Shown: positions 10,862 through 23,625, counted from the first letter of the stretch. The stretch is 64,000 bases of DNA from Lepisosteus oculatus (GCF_040954835.1 NC_090716.1:11841275-11905274), one strand, 5' to 3'. The notes: generated by a model from the letters alone, not told the origin. Numbers and translations are program-made.

Positions 10862-13860
10862 GGCTACCATAAAATATCCTTACAACCAAGAACTTTGTTC
10901 TTTGTTGTTTGCTCTTAGTTCATCTGATGCAGGAGTATGTATTTTAGATTTATATTATACAACTATTGATGTATTTTATTTTATTGAAAGAACATTCCTT
11001 GTTCTTTATTTTAAATATTTTGTTCACAATTGAATTTTTTGCACAAATCTTTTTACCACTTTTAGCACGTCTTTATTAAAAACAAATCAGCACACTTTAT
11101 CTTACATTACCTTAGGCATATTTTATAATTTACTTTATAGTTCAGTGACCATCTTAGCATAAGATAATGTTGTGATTGTTAAAAACACTGTGGTGTTTTG
11201 TAATATGTAATATGTGTGAAACTGCTGTCTAATAAAACATGTGGCGATGGAAAAGTATGACTGTACTGTCAGCTAACTCACATCCAGAGGAAAACTGTAC
11301 ACAGAACCTTTCTCATCATTAGGTATGACAAATAGTTGTAAATATTTGTAAATGTTGTGCTAATTGTTATTGCTTTGGCAATTCTGTAATTCATTGCTCA
11401 TGTCAAAAAAAGCCCTTTGAATATGAATTTGATCAATGGTTGGTGCAGTAGGAAACTGCATTCTCATTCGAATGCAACTGCAAAGCACTGATAATGCTCA
11501 TGCATATCTGTTATAAACCAATAAGGTGCTTGATATTCACATAAAAGGTAAGGAAATTGCTTTGTTTTTCTCCCACGTGAGCACATTAGGTTATGTTTAA
11601 GGATTCTGAAAGACTTGAGGTTAAGATTAACTCTACCATGTCCGTTTCAAACGGGGCTATTCATTTCACGAGCCTCTTATACTGTAGGTGGCCCGCTTCT
11701 CAAGATCAAGGTAAGAATTCAACTTGTCCAAATAGTTCCAGCTACAGTAGGGTGGAAGGAAACCGGAACTTTCTGAAGCCCCAGGACCAGAGTTGTGCAC
11801 CTCTGATACAAAGCGCGCAACTGCTTTTAAACAAAAAGGTAGAACTGTTAGGTAATCTATTTTCTAGCTCTATTTATTCCAGACGAACCGTTTTTTTAAC
11901 TATAAATAAAAGTGATTTGTTATGACCACGCCAGGCTCTGTTTTAAAAGGTTCCTGCATCCCACCGCCTCGACAGCGTCGGCTTGATGGTCAGTTTCAGT
12001 GCGAATACGACGCTGCGCCTTTTAAAGTTTTCGTGCTTAAATCGAGATAACTACTTGGGTCATTTTGAAAACTTGAAAACCAAACATCTTTAGCCCCCCT
12101 TTACGTATAGCGAAAAACCAGTTACGGGTACGGATACTGAGAGAATCCTTATGTCTGTACGATTGATCTCCTTCCATTCCGCTTGTATGCCGAGTTGTAT
12201 GCAGTCTTGTACAGTATGTGGGGTCTACTGTAACTAGTGCCGTCTCTTTGGCCTCAATTCCTAGTGAATAAATTAAGTCTTGACTGTCCTTTCTTATGTT
12301 ATGTTGTTATAACCTTAAAAAGACACGAATGCACATATACCCTGTAAAGTGCCAAGTTTTGTTTTCCACTTGTCAAGTCTGAAATAAGTTTAGTTTAGTT
12401 TATCTGTACGTTAAATGGCAATTTTATCTTGTACAACTATTTAATCGTTCATTGAACCTCGATTCTACAATTGTAAGTATAATTTAATGAAAATTAACCA
12501 TAACACAGACTAGAAGAGAAGAAAAGGGCTTGAATTTTTTGATAGGGCGTAGTCATAGAAATATTCTGTCCGGCTTTATAGCTACACGACTACAGTGGAG
12601 TGGATGGAAAATGCTGAAATATTTCTTCTTCTATTGCTTTTATGTTGTGTATAACCGTGGACTTCCATAATTATTTTCAAACTTGTTAGTTCGGAGGTGA
12701 ATCAGACTATTGAAGCATTAATGTCAAAAGTCAGTAGCGAAATAATATTTGTCCAGTTCATTATACAACTCATTTGGGATGCGTGTTAGTAATGTAGCAT
12801 TATCTGCTTGTAATTAGATTCACCTTCATTTCAGTAGTAATGTATAAAGGACCAGGAGAAAGCAGATAACGCGAATATGAGTAGTCTTTTCTTTGCATAC
12901 TGAAGCAGTTATTACTATAATTGCTGCTTACTGCACCAACACACATTCTAAATTAATATAATTACTGAGCCTCCTAAAGCTTTTAGTTCCATCCCGGTAG
13001 AAAATCACATGTAAAGAAAGTAGCATTGTGTTTCACTGTCTTCAACAATAAACTGTGTGTTAGGCAATTATTTTATTGACAATCTAAAGGATTAATGGAA
13101 GTATAGTAATCCAGATGTAAAATATTATCATAATTGAGTGATACTGTGACCATGTCGATTATGAGACTCTCAACGGACCTAGAGATAACTGCCTTCTACA
13201 CCGAATTAAGATTATTAATATTAAAATTAAATGTAAAAAAATTTTCAGGTTCAGCGATGATCCTTTTTTTACTTCTGCTGTGTGGCAAACATTTCGTTCA
13301 CACACTAGGCAGTTTTCGTTCAGCGCAAGTATCTGAAATCCATATAGTTGAAGCCTAAATCCAACTCGAGGGTTTCCCCCGCGGAAACACTACTGTAAAT
13401 CTTTATTTGTGGCTTTATGCACTTCATCCAGTCCTACTGTATAGAAGATAAGCCTTCGAAGTCATTACTCTAACCACGCATCACTAACTGGAAATTATCT
13501 CATCAGAATAACTAACTGCTTTTGAGATGTGACGGTTTTCATTGCGTAATTCACATTTCAGCCAATGTTGTGGAAAACCTTGATTAAACAATTAAATAAA
13601 CGAAAACGAGGAGCAGAAGACTAAGTCCAAAGCACATCACTGGACTGTTTATCTTAATTACAGATGTTGTGTTGTCCGCGCTTGACGTAAGCTTTTATTG
13701 TCAAGTTGATATAAATGCCTTGTGCTCCACGGTAGATCGACCTGCTAGATGCGTCTCTCAGGGAGGGAGAATCGAACCTGAGATCCCGGCGTTTCATTTT
13801 CGTGGAGGAAAAAAAAAAGCTGTTGAGCACCACAGTCCAGGCGCAGTAGGGACTTGTACA
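10862..13860. other. TESMIN 3' end and SPX2 upstream region
   Basis: The TESMIN 3' UTR probably ends after the AATAAA at 11231-11236. Beyond it I find no exon. A block at about 11690-11830 ('ccaggaccagagttgtgcac') looks like a dispersed repeat. The remainder is AT-rich and should include the SPX2 promoter and non-coding exon 1. Confidence 0.5.
11231..11236 (+). terminator. Candidate TESMIN polyadenylation signal
   Basis: AATAAA, 370 bases after the TESMIN stop codon. It is the first canonical hexamer I noticed downstream. Confidence 0.5.
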
Positions 13861-13890
13861 TCTGCAGGCAGGTCTCGCTGTTCCGCTGCA

Positions 13891-15610
13891 ATGGTAAGAA
13901 AAGTTATTTTTTCCACTGTATAAACCAGAAAAATGTTCATTAAGAACTGGTTATTTGGAACAAACGCGCCAAACTATTCTTTCCGTCTTAGAAACCCAGG
14001 GCAACATTTCTGTGGACTTGTACTTTTGCGATTATCTTTATTGTGATGGAATCTCCTTCAGCTTCAAAGACACCGGTATGCATATGACTTCTTCTTCTTT
14101 TTCTTTCCTGCTTCACGACTGTAACTTAACAATTAAACTGTTTATGATCTCAACAGAATAAGATGAATTCTAGAAACTGGGGCCCACAGTCCATGATGTA
14201 CCTTAAAGGAAAATGTAAGTTTTTTTTATTTTATTGTCAAAACCGGAAAAAAATCACGCATCTGGCTTGCTAAGGATATGTTTGTTTTATCAAAGTATTT
14301 TCAGCTGAGAAGAGTAACATAGAACAATGTAGGCACTGCAAATGTACAATAGTTTTAATATAATATTCTTTTCTTTCTCAATAATGCAAAAGTAAAATAT
14401 GTACTGAATATATGCTCATCGGCGTCTAACATCCAGAAGAATTTCTGTCTCCTCAGATTTATAACCAGCTCTTTTTTTGGGAAAAGTATGGAATTGATCC
14501 AGTCAAGGTTTCTGACTTATTTATCCTTTTTCCGTAGCTTTAAACTGTTGATAATTTCAAGAGACAAAAATCTGCTTGATTCTGGTCCCTACGGACTGAA
14601 GATGGAAACCACAGTTCATGCAGATGCAACACATTGCGTACTGTATGATAGAGGGTTTTCTTAAGGTGTACTCCTCGTACGGTGCAGTCAAATTAGCAGC
14701 TACTGTACTTTATAATAGCACACTCTTCACGCAATAACTGAATGTCTTACAGATGGGAGAAGATACGTTTCCGACTATGATGAAGATCAATTTGAGAAAT
14801 TTGGGTTGAATAACTGGAACGCGCTTCTAAAAGGTATGTTCTGACGCGTTTGTTTCGGCAGAGTTTGGGTAACTGCCGAACTGGCTTTTGTAACTGACGT
14901 ACATTATACTGTAAATTTCACACTGAAAAGTAAAAAGAAGTTGATGTGTTTACGCCTTATTCCATTGTACTTTTTTTTAAACCTTGTCCCAGTTATGATA
15001 ACTAGATGTATTTGGTTTGTGTTAAAACCACGTGTTTCAATTAAAATATATGCCTTTGATTTAGTTTTCAAAAGATTTTTTTCATACTCCTGGAACAGGT
15101 ATCCTTTCTAATTGAGAGGAACTGATAGATTCTGTCTCCAGCTACTAGCATTCATTCCTATGTCCTGCAGTCATTATTAGTGTACTGTATATGAAACAGT
15201 TTATAAAAGCCAACTACAATAAAAATAATTTCAGAATTATCATTCGGAAATTATCATTCAAGTAGCTTATTAAAAGATTTTGCTTAAAAGAAAAAAATAT
15301 TTTCCATGAAATGACAAGGCTTTTGTTTTATATGAACAGATTAGGTATCGTTAACTTGTACAACCAAGATAATAAATGAGTGGTTTGTATTTTTTGCCAT
15401 TTCTTTGTTGCTTGTATGATTTTTTTCTTGTTTGAATTTAAATTGCCTCTTTTATAATGCTTCTGAAAATGCTTGAATGGGTAGAGGCAATGCAGGGAAG
15501 AGTTTTGGTGCTCTTAGTGTTAGTGTGTGCTCAATGACATTTCTGTTCATACAGATGCAATCAGAAATGGCAAAACCTTGCAGCCACAAAACAAAAAATT
15601 CAGCGTATGA
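13891..15610 (+). CDS. SPX2: Spexin-2 neuropeptide precursor (five coding exons, 93 aa)
   Basis: Spexins are amidated peptides of the galanin/kisspeptin group acting through galanin receptors 2 and 3. Coding exons: 13891-13893 (only ATG, followed by gtaag), 13992-14075, 14157-14214, 14753-14833, 15555-15610. All junctions are GT-AG and phases agree. Residues 1-29 begin MKPRATF and have a hydrophobic core (TCTFAIIFIVM), a signal peptide. The mature peptide, residues 36-49, is NWGPQSMMYLKGKY, followed by G-R-R at 50-52, the standard amidation and dibasic cleavage signal. The tail reads YVSDYDEDQFEKFGLNNW and stops 17 residues after the last junction. Known SPX2 peptides, as I recall them, read NWGPQSMLYLKGRY; spexin-1 reads NWTPQAMLYLKGAQ. 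The G at position 3 marks type 2. The N-side cleavage site here is a single Arg (NSR), not dibasic. SPX2 is absent from mammals. Candidate poly(A) signals are ATTAAA at 16170 and AATAAA at 16402. Confidence 0.92.
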
Positions 15611-16521
15611 AACTAGAAAAAATGTATTGTTTGCACAAATGCCATGCCTTTATAAAAGCACTGTTTGTAAAAGATGACAAAGTAGCTTTCTTCAGCAGTA
15701 CAAATTAAGGTGTCAGAACAAGATGACCTGCTGCTACACCTGCTGAGCCCAATGAAATGACCTGTGCCCTTGGCTTTTACTGCAGGATACCAAAAATTAA
15801 GGCCAGTGGAGTATAAAAACATCAGAAGAATGCTGACAGCTGAAAAAGTAGAGATTCGGTACCTCGAGTAGCATAACAACAATAATGACTGATCTTCTGT
15901 CTTGTTGCTCGAAGTCAAGGACATCACCAGTGGACCTGCTGCTGCTCAGGATCCTCACTCTGTGGATAAGCCTTGTCTGTCAGTCAGTCTTGATCAGTTA
16001 TGTGTTCATGTAAATCCATTTGTGGAATACAAACGGAACATATGTACAGTGTAATTTGCAACACTTTCAATTTGCTTTTTGTGTAATACATCATTTCTTC
16101 TATTGACACTGAATGTTGCACTTAAACTTTGTGTTCTTGTCTGTTTAAGAGAACATTAACTGTAATGCTATTAAATAACATCCAAAACTGTGTCAAAAGC
16201 AAGAATATATAATGATTTATATACCCTGTTATGAAACAACATTTAAGCACATTTGGCTTGTTGGCACATTTAGCTTATTGAATACCTCATTCCTAGGCAT
16301 GATGTCTCTCAGGTCCTGTTCAGATATATTCCTGCTTTATAAGTTATGCTATTGTCCTATGGAGACTGTCCTGGCAAGAAAATACTTGATCAATATAAAC
16401 TAATAAAGAATCCAATGTGATTAAATATATGTGTTTATAGCTTTTCTGCTGTGAACAAATATGATGCGGAATAAAAACAACTGTGCCAAACAAAGAAAGA
16501 GGACCTGGTTGCACAAGATAC

Positions 16522-16786
16522 TATCCATCCATTTTCTAACTCTTCTGTCTATTCAGTTGTGTGAGGAGCCAGAGCTGATCTCAGCAAGCAACAGGCACAA
16601 GGCAGGGAACACCCTAGAAGGACACCTGTCCATTGCAGGGCAGAAACACACTCGCACCAGGGCCAATTTTCCCAGAAGCTACAGAACTAGCATGTTTTTA
16701 AACTGTGGGAGGAAACTGGAGCACCCAGAGGAAACCCACATGGACATACAAACCACACAGATTGCACCCCAAGTCTGGAAGTAAAC
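16522..16786 (-). repeat. GGAT-tailed SINE, near full 3' and middle parts
   Basis: The plus strand runs from 'tatccatccattttctaac' through 'gagccagagctgatctcagc', 'gacacctgtccattgcaggg', 'aactgtgggaggaaactgga' and 'gaggaaacccacatggacat'. This is the order of the full family, reversed, lacking the tRNA-like head. Confidence 0.75.
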
Positions 16787-17816
16787 CTTGTAACAGTATC
16801 TTATGTGGTCACAATGTATCTTTCACTTTGAGTATAATGGCCATTTACCTCCCACCTTTCTGTGCAAGAGCAGTATTTTGATTTCATTTATGTCTAAACC
16901 TTCCTTAATTGTGGAGTTAGAGTGGAAATTAGAAAGCAAGAGTTAAGCCTCCACTATGCTCATCTACGCACTGTAAAAATATGGCTAATCATCTCTTCAT
17001 TCCCAGCATTCATCATTTTGCATTCCCCCCTCTGCCTTATCAACACCCTGCAGCAGTGGCTCCTCGGATCATTACGCTAAATCAGGCTGGGGGGGAGTTG
17101 AAGACGTCATCCTTAATTATGGTCTGGTTGTTGATTCCTGTGCGGAGGCAGCTAAAGCTCTATCTGCACTTTAACACCATCTGATCTCCAACCTCTTCGG
17201 CACACTTTCTTTAGAAATTTGGATTAAATTAAATGTATTTATTCAAGCAGATAAAACTTTGACTACATTGTCTTACATTCAGTGGTGACCTGAAAAAGAA
17301 GCTTAATGAAATTAGGGTGCATTCAAAATGAAGGTGCACAGTACTCTTAATGTAGGAATTTGGAGATCAGTTGGAAAATATTGTGCTAAACACATGTACT
17401 GTATGACACACCTAGATTCCACCTGTATGCAGAATAACATAAGCAAAAGAGGCCAATTCTTTCAATGGGGCAAAGGCATGCAGTAATGTAAATTTTCATG
17501 GGCTTCAAAATGTCCAATTAAACACAGAATACATTCAAAGCGCTTTCAGAGCAGGGCTATGTGCTATTAGCCAGCTGCAGTGTCCTAGCGTAGAGGAAGC
17601 TACTGCACATTACAACCATCATGACTTGACTTCCCCATTACAATCATTAACCACTGATAAAGAGCAAGAATGGCTGTTAAGACAAACATTAAAGTTCAAC
17701 ACCAGAAAAACACTGTAGAAACACTTTGATTCACTGTATTGTATACAGTAAGATTCAGCTCTATCAGAATACTAGCCACAAGCAAAGGTTTTGTTCAAGG
17801 CCATAAAACAAGTGAT

Positions 17817-17831
17817 CCCCCCCCCCCCCCC
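17817..17831 (+). repeat. Poly-C run
   Basis: Fifteen consecutive C. Length in the real genome is uncertain because such runs are prone to sequencing error. Confidence 0.8.
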
Positions 17832-18534
17832 AGATGATACAAAGCAAGTACAACAAGTACAAAATGATTAAAACCAGAACAATTCTTGTCTTTCCATTTT
17901 GCAAATATATATTGCAAATGAGATTCTTCTTCAATGTAATACATTCAGGAATTACACCATTGCAATGAAACCAATTTTAATGTGAACATATCTTTCTAAT
18001 AGTCTATATAACTTAAATCAATGACAGCTGTAAAAGTGTTTAGAAGAGGTGTAATTGTAGAGTACAAAAGTGCAAGGGATAAAGCAAGGAGATTATGGGT
18101 TTAAAAATTGGAATATCTGAAACAATACTTCTTAACCATTTTAAACCTTGTGTACAACACATCACTTCGAGTTTCTAACAAGATTGCATACTAACACTTG
18201 TGTCTTTAAAGAATTAAGCCAATGCGATCTGAGTGTTTACTGTAGCAGCAGTTGTAGAAGTGAAACTGTTTCTTGGTTAACGATTTATCACTGCCTAGGC
18301 TGAAGGTGTAACTCAGTTGAAGCCAACCAATTGAAAAGCAGCAAGTCCATATTCGCCTTCGTGGGTCTAAATATGCGCCGCTGATATTACATTTGGCAGA
18401 AGAGAAAAACAATTCGAGCAGCTGTTGAAGGTCAATCAAAAACTTTCCGGGCAGCAAATAAGCAACGTTCGCACTCCGGCCCGCAAAGTAAAAACTGTTA
18501 AGGAAGTTTAATCTGAAGCCCGAAGGATCCAGTC

Positions 18535-20010
18535 ATGTTGGGGTTAAATCATACCTTCAGACTCCTCGGAAGGACCCTGCGCCAGCAGATCACCCCTAAA
18601 GCCAGCATTACTTCTAAGCCTCCGAAGGAGGTTATAACTCCGGGGGTAAGTATCCTGCAGCACATTTTCAAATGGAGAGCAGCAACACTTGGCTTATAAA
18701 AGTGAAAATGCGGGTTTCTTAAATAACGTTACTGAATATTTGACTGGACAGGTTGTTAGGAGACCGTACAGGTGCAAAATCACCTACGATTCGTCATATG
18801 AACGAAATTAGTGTAGGAAGGTATTTTACCTAGACAATAACTCCGTTATACTTTAATTACATTTTAAACTATACATAAAGAATGCTATATACAGTAAGTG
18901 TAGCCCTACATAAATTCGCGTAATTTGTCTTTCCATTAGAGAATAAAGCTTCATCCTTTAATTGGTAATTCTAGGTAATACCAAGTGATAAAGTTGTTTT
19001 AACTTTATTGGCCTGTTGTATGGGATCTCTTAATATTTCTCACACTGTTAAGAAGGAAAGTTACTGCACACTTCGTTTCATGCTCTCTTTTGCTGCCTTT
19101 CTGGAAAGTCATTTTATTTCAGAAATGAGCAGGAGACGTTGAACTCGGCCGCTGGACGCCATTGTTCACGAAACTCCGTTCACGTACAGTAGATCATAAG
19201 TAAAAGGCCATCTGACAGTCACCGCAAACAAAGTTCTCTTTCACTTGATTGCGCTTCAGCACACTGGATCCCTCCCTGCGTGCTTCCAAAAACATCCGCA
19301 AGTTTGTAATTGAATGGTTGCCTGTTTTTTGCATTTGCTTTCGGTGCTTCCTGATGCCAAGCAACCTAACTCACGGAGAGTGTGTTCTTGCAGTATTTGT
19401 CTGCTAGACCTCTGCCAATTAATGATGATTCAAACATTACCATAATCATCTTCAAACATAATTATATGGGATATTTCAAATTTTAATATATATATACTTA
19501 TGCTTTCTGTATATTGTCTTAAGCATTAAAAGTTATTGAGTTATTAAGTTTTACACTGGGTAATATGAATATAGGATGATAAAGTATAATAAGTATCATT
19601 CCATCTTTTTTAACCCTTGGTGGCCATTCTAACAATATCTTAATTTAGAGAATCTTCATTTTGATGATACCTTACACATTATATTTAATCTCTTCTGTGT
19701 TAGATTTGCTGTAATAATTTCATGCTCACTTTCATATATTTTGAAAAACTGCTGTGCGTATTCCAGGATATCTGTATTTGATTTGAGGATTTCTAACCAA
19801 TCATCTGATTAAAAACATTGCTACTATTATTCGTTTCGTCCCTATGGTACTATTGCTGTAGTATGCTGTTGGTGGACCCAAAGCATGAAGATTTCACGTA
19901 TTCATCAATTGCAGGAACAAGCTGTTGCGCTGGTTGCTATGTTCATCGCCATCTTGGTGCCCTCCGGTTGGATTCTGTCTCACCTGGACGACTATAAGCG
20001 CCGGAAGTGA
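18535..20010 (+). CDS. COX8B: Cytochrome c oxidase subunit 8, heart/muscle type (two exons, 68 aa)
   Basis: COX8 is a small single-span subunit of complex IV in the inner mitochondrial membrane. Exons: 18535-18645 and 19915-20010, both in phase 0. Residues 1-25 or so (MLGLNHTFRLLGRTLRQQ) are an Arg-rich presequence without acidic residues. The mature part has EQAVALVAMFIAILVPSGW, one membrane segment, and then ILSHLDDYKRRK; the PxGWxLxHLxxY pattern is diagnostic for COX8. The middle TPKASITSKPPK and EQAV match mouse COX8B (VPKAHVSAKPAK, EQAVG) better than COX8A. Length equals the family norm (about 69-70 aa). In mouse, Cox8b also lies beside Psmd13, which supports the B assignment. A possible poly(A) signal, ATTAAA, is at 20132. 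Confidence 0.93.
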
Positions 20011-21429
20011 TCCAAGAGGAGACTGATGTCCATGTGATGACCAGCAGGCTTTACTGAGATTCATGCATTCCCCTGTCCGACGCTGAGGTGCCAAAGCACT
20101 AAAATGCTGAATTCACCGAGCAGCCTTTAAAATTAAAATCTCTTTAAATGATACTTGTGCCTGTCCTTATTCTAGATTATACAGTATTTCCTGAGCTCTT
20201 ATAATTCTGAAGCATTGTGATAAACGATAAAAGCTAATGGACTATGGATATTGACATTATTGTGGCTACGGTGAGTCTGGCCGATAAGTAATCTTTGTTA
20301 AAACCCATTTTGCAATAGAGATGTTACAGTTTAATGATCTAAGAAATTTTCTCATTAGCTTACAGATTTTAGAGAAATATGTAGCAACACATAAAAAAGT
20401 TGTAGGAATAGATTTCTTTTGAATACATTTCTGGTGCTGTAAGGATTATCAATATAACAGTTTCTTCATGTAATGCTTTAAAATGCTAGTCATAAAAAGA
20501 AGATTTAATGGATCGGACTGGTCTAAATGTTCAGTTTGCTTTAAAATTTTGATTTTGAAGGTTTTTTTCCCCAATTTGATAGTTTTTTAAAGCCAGTGGC
20601 CCTTTTGTAAGTCTAATTTATGAGGATAATTCACACTATGGATTCTTATTTTCCCAGAGTAAAATGATTTACATTCATTTATTTACACCAGCCTTTTTGG
20701 AAAGAGTAACAACATCTGTAATTGGCTTGCTTTCATGTTAAGAACACAAAATGGCCTGTGATGAGTTAGAAAGACCCCTGTATTACTGAATGAAGTATAC
20801 AGCTGCATTGCTTGTTGCTGGTTTTATTCAGATTTATTCTTCAATTAAAAGCAGCTAAGATGTCTGCATTCTCACATTTCCATGAAGATGGTGCAGCTGT
20901 ACTATATTGTACATTACAAATGTACACATTATTGCATTTGGTCTAACTTGTCCTCAAGCCTGATTTAAATCCGTGATCTAACAAGATGTTTATTTACCCA
21001 ATGTCCAACCACATAAGGTTCAGTATTCTATCAACAAAATCTGGCATTTTCTTTGGAGTGAAATAACAAAAAGGGGCATTTCCAAAGTGTACCATTTGTT
21101 TAGATTCGTGTGATATCGATAGGACTGAGGATTAAGTAACTCAACACATTTTTGCTCACTGGGGTGTTCACAGCCAGCAATTTCTAACAAAGACAGATCA
21201 TACAGCCGAACACAATTCAATTTGTGAACGACAGGTGCATGTTGTCCCTTGAGTGAACTGTCATTTACACCAGCCTGCCACTAGGGGCCACTAGAGCTCT
21301 CAAAGACTTCCTGATAAGTCACTTGGGTGTAATAGCTGTATTTATATAACACACATTTTCCTGTGGGTTTTCATTGTGAATATAATGGCTGGTGTAGGGT
21401 GACTAGCAAGATGTGTTTGTGATGTTGTT

Positions 21430-21830
21430 CTGAGAACTTGTGAGATGTCTGAGGAAGATTTTCTGTGGTTCTTTAGCAAATTGCAAACACGAGCCTGGAG
21501 CCAAGACAGGGATTTTTCACAAAGGCCACAAACTGGGAGACCATGAGTCATGACACCTCACAACGATTGAAGGAGTGGTCCAGATCTGATGGGCAGGACA
21601 TGATGGGTTAGTGCTACAGAGCAGGACACATAGTGATTGATGGCAATCTGGCTGTACGATGCTACATTAATCAAGTCCTTCACCCCTTCCTTGGAAATCA
21701 TTCTGACATTCCCACATTCTAGCAGGACAGCTGACATCATCACTCTCCTTACACACCAGAGAGATGAGACTGCACACCTACCCACAATACCTGCGTTGAC
21801 AGACACTGTGAGTTTCAGTGTAGAGAACCC
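21430..21830 (+). mobile_element. Internally deleted Tc1/mariner transposase remnant
   Basis: A first stretch reads SQDRDFSQRPQTGRP then VMTPHND, matching the Tc1 helix-turn-helix/GRPR region. About 60 bases later a second stretch reads CYRAGHIVIDGNLAVRCY and INQVLHPFLGNHSDIPTF, matching the part of the DDE domain leading to FQQDNARPH. The first catalytic Asp region between them is missing, so roughly a third of the transposase has been deleted. Several stop codons interrupt both parts (for example TAG just before QDS). No terminal inverted repeats were recognised. Confidence 0.8.
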
Positions 21831-23314
21831 ATCCACCCAGCCAAGGCTGGGGTCTGTTACAAGATGTTAATCAGGTTAAGGAGCTTATGTTGAAAACGTA
21901 TGTACTGTAAGTTGTCAATACGACATCAGTGTTACAAAAAAGAGTACAATTTTCCTGAGAAAAACCTCTGTGGAATTTGTTTCATGTACACTGTTAGTAT
22001 ACACTCAGTATTGTTTGCTTAAGGCAGCTGGTTATTCAGGGACTAAAACTGTGGCACCACGTAAAGGAACAGCAGCTTCTCACAGACAGCTGAGCACCAG
22101 CAGGTCATGCACAAAACTAGTCTCTTCATTTTTCCCAGGGCCCTTGCAGTTTTTTTTTCAGCTTCTTAATATGGATTAGTATTACTTTTATTAGCTCTCC
22201 CCACACTTCATGCCCTGGGAAGACTTGAAAGTCACGCCCATAGAAAAAGCCTACTAACTCTTAATGTGGACATCTGGCCTGGTGGGACTGCAGAATAATG
22301 TCAAAAGACATAAGCCCGCAGAGTTAAGGACACAGTTTCTCTCCAAATGAGCCAGATGTTGATTGTGCACCACTAATAAATGTCACTTTCAAGGTGCATA
22401 CTCTACAAAGCTTTTTTTCTGTGAATGGAAAATAAAAGCTTTGGAGTTGCATTACAAAGGTTTTCATTTTTGCAAAAAATGTGAGCTATTTTTCTATCGA
22501 AGGAAGCATTCTTATAATGCAGTACATGAGCATGACTTACTTTACACAAAAACTAAATTTAATCCACAGGGGTTATATTAAAGCTTAAGGTATAAAACCC
22601 ATGAAGCAATATAGATCTGAAAGCCAAGTGTTTCAAGTATTTAATGATAGCTTTAATCTTTATCATGTGTTTAAAGTTAACTAGGTAAACAAGAATTCAG
22701 GTTGATTAGAAGCCATTAAGGGCTGCAACATCTAGTAAACTCATCTGCTTGTGCTTGATCTCTCTTTCTCTTTTGTGAGCAGGGTGATATGTAGAGTTCT
22801 TTGGTATTAAACAGCACAGGTAATCCAATGAGGGTATATTTACAGCTGTCTGGACATTTCACATTACAAAATGTTCAATGAAATGAATACACAAAAAAAT
22901 AGGTTAAATATGTTCACACAGAAAAGACTAATCTATTACCTAATTACAATTTATATGTTCTTTAATACTAAAGCTTTTTGTTTTACAGAAAATAAATAAA
23001 GGGGTTTACTACTGCTCTCTAGATTTTAATATAATCCCACTGCACTCACAAAACCTGAAGTCCAGTAGGTTTTACAGACATATTTGAAGGTGTCTGCTAA
23101 TTCAATTCTATAAAATATTCAGGCCAAGAATATTTTTCCATATAAGGGTATATGCCCTTCAAAAAAAAGAAATCAGTCATCATACATTCTTGAGGAATGG
23201 AGTAAACGTTCACGTTATTTGAAAAGTTATTTGGCTATTAGATGTTTTATTGATTTATTGATATAAAATTCTCATAGCTTCGAGCTAAAAAATGTAGCAT
23301 CTTCAGGCCAACCA

Positions 23315-23325
23315 TAGTAGTAGTA

Positions 23326-23375
<50 letters not shown>
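23315..23375 (+). repeat. (TAG)n/(TAA)n microsatellite
   Basis: Four TAG units followed by about 16 TAA units. It abuts the 3' end of the minus-strand 5S-SINE and is probably that element's tail. Confidence 0.9.
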
Positions 23376-23625
23376 TGCTCTTATCGCCCTGGGATTTTTA
23401 ATGACCACAGAGAGCCAGGACCTTGGTTTTACGTCTCATCCGAAGGACGGCGCCTGTTTACAGTATAGTGTCCCCGTCACTACACTGGGGCATTAGGACC
23501 CACATGAGCCGCAGGGTGAGCGCCCACTGCTGGCCCCACTAACACCTCTTCCAGCAGCAACCTTAGTTTTTCCCAGGAGGTCTCCCATCCAGGTACTGAC
23601 CAGGCTCACACCTGCTTACTCATTC
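23376..23625 (-). repeat. 5S-rRNA-derived SINE (SINE3 class)
   Basis: Near 23573-23620 the plus strand reads 'cccaggaggtctcccatcc' and 'gtactgaccaggct', the reverse complement of 5S rRNA around its internal promoter. To the left follows a body with 'gagccaggaccttggtttta' and 'gtctcatccgaaggacggcg', also present at 63605-63845. The 5S-like head is therefore at the right and the tail, with the TAA repeat, at the left. Confidence 0.85.

Larger units (their letters stand above)
15611..18534. other. Intergenic region between SPX2 and COX8B
   Basis: The first several hundred bases are SPX2 3' UTR. After that I see no exon. The region holds a long minus-strand GGAT-tailed SINE (about 16522-16786) and a run of 15 C at 17817-17831. 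The final 200 bases before 18535 are the likely COX8B promoter. Confidence 0.5.

Noticed and set aside
13733-13810. Possible tRNA gene on the minus strand (GGTTCGATTC-like B box)
   Set aside because: The flanking bases do not form a T-stem and no acceptor stem or anticodon arm can be drawn.
23569-23625. Possible 5S rRNA gene
   Set aside because: Only about half of 5S rRNA is present, diverged, and it is attached to a repeated body; it is a SINE head.
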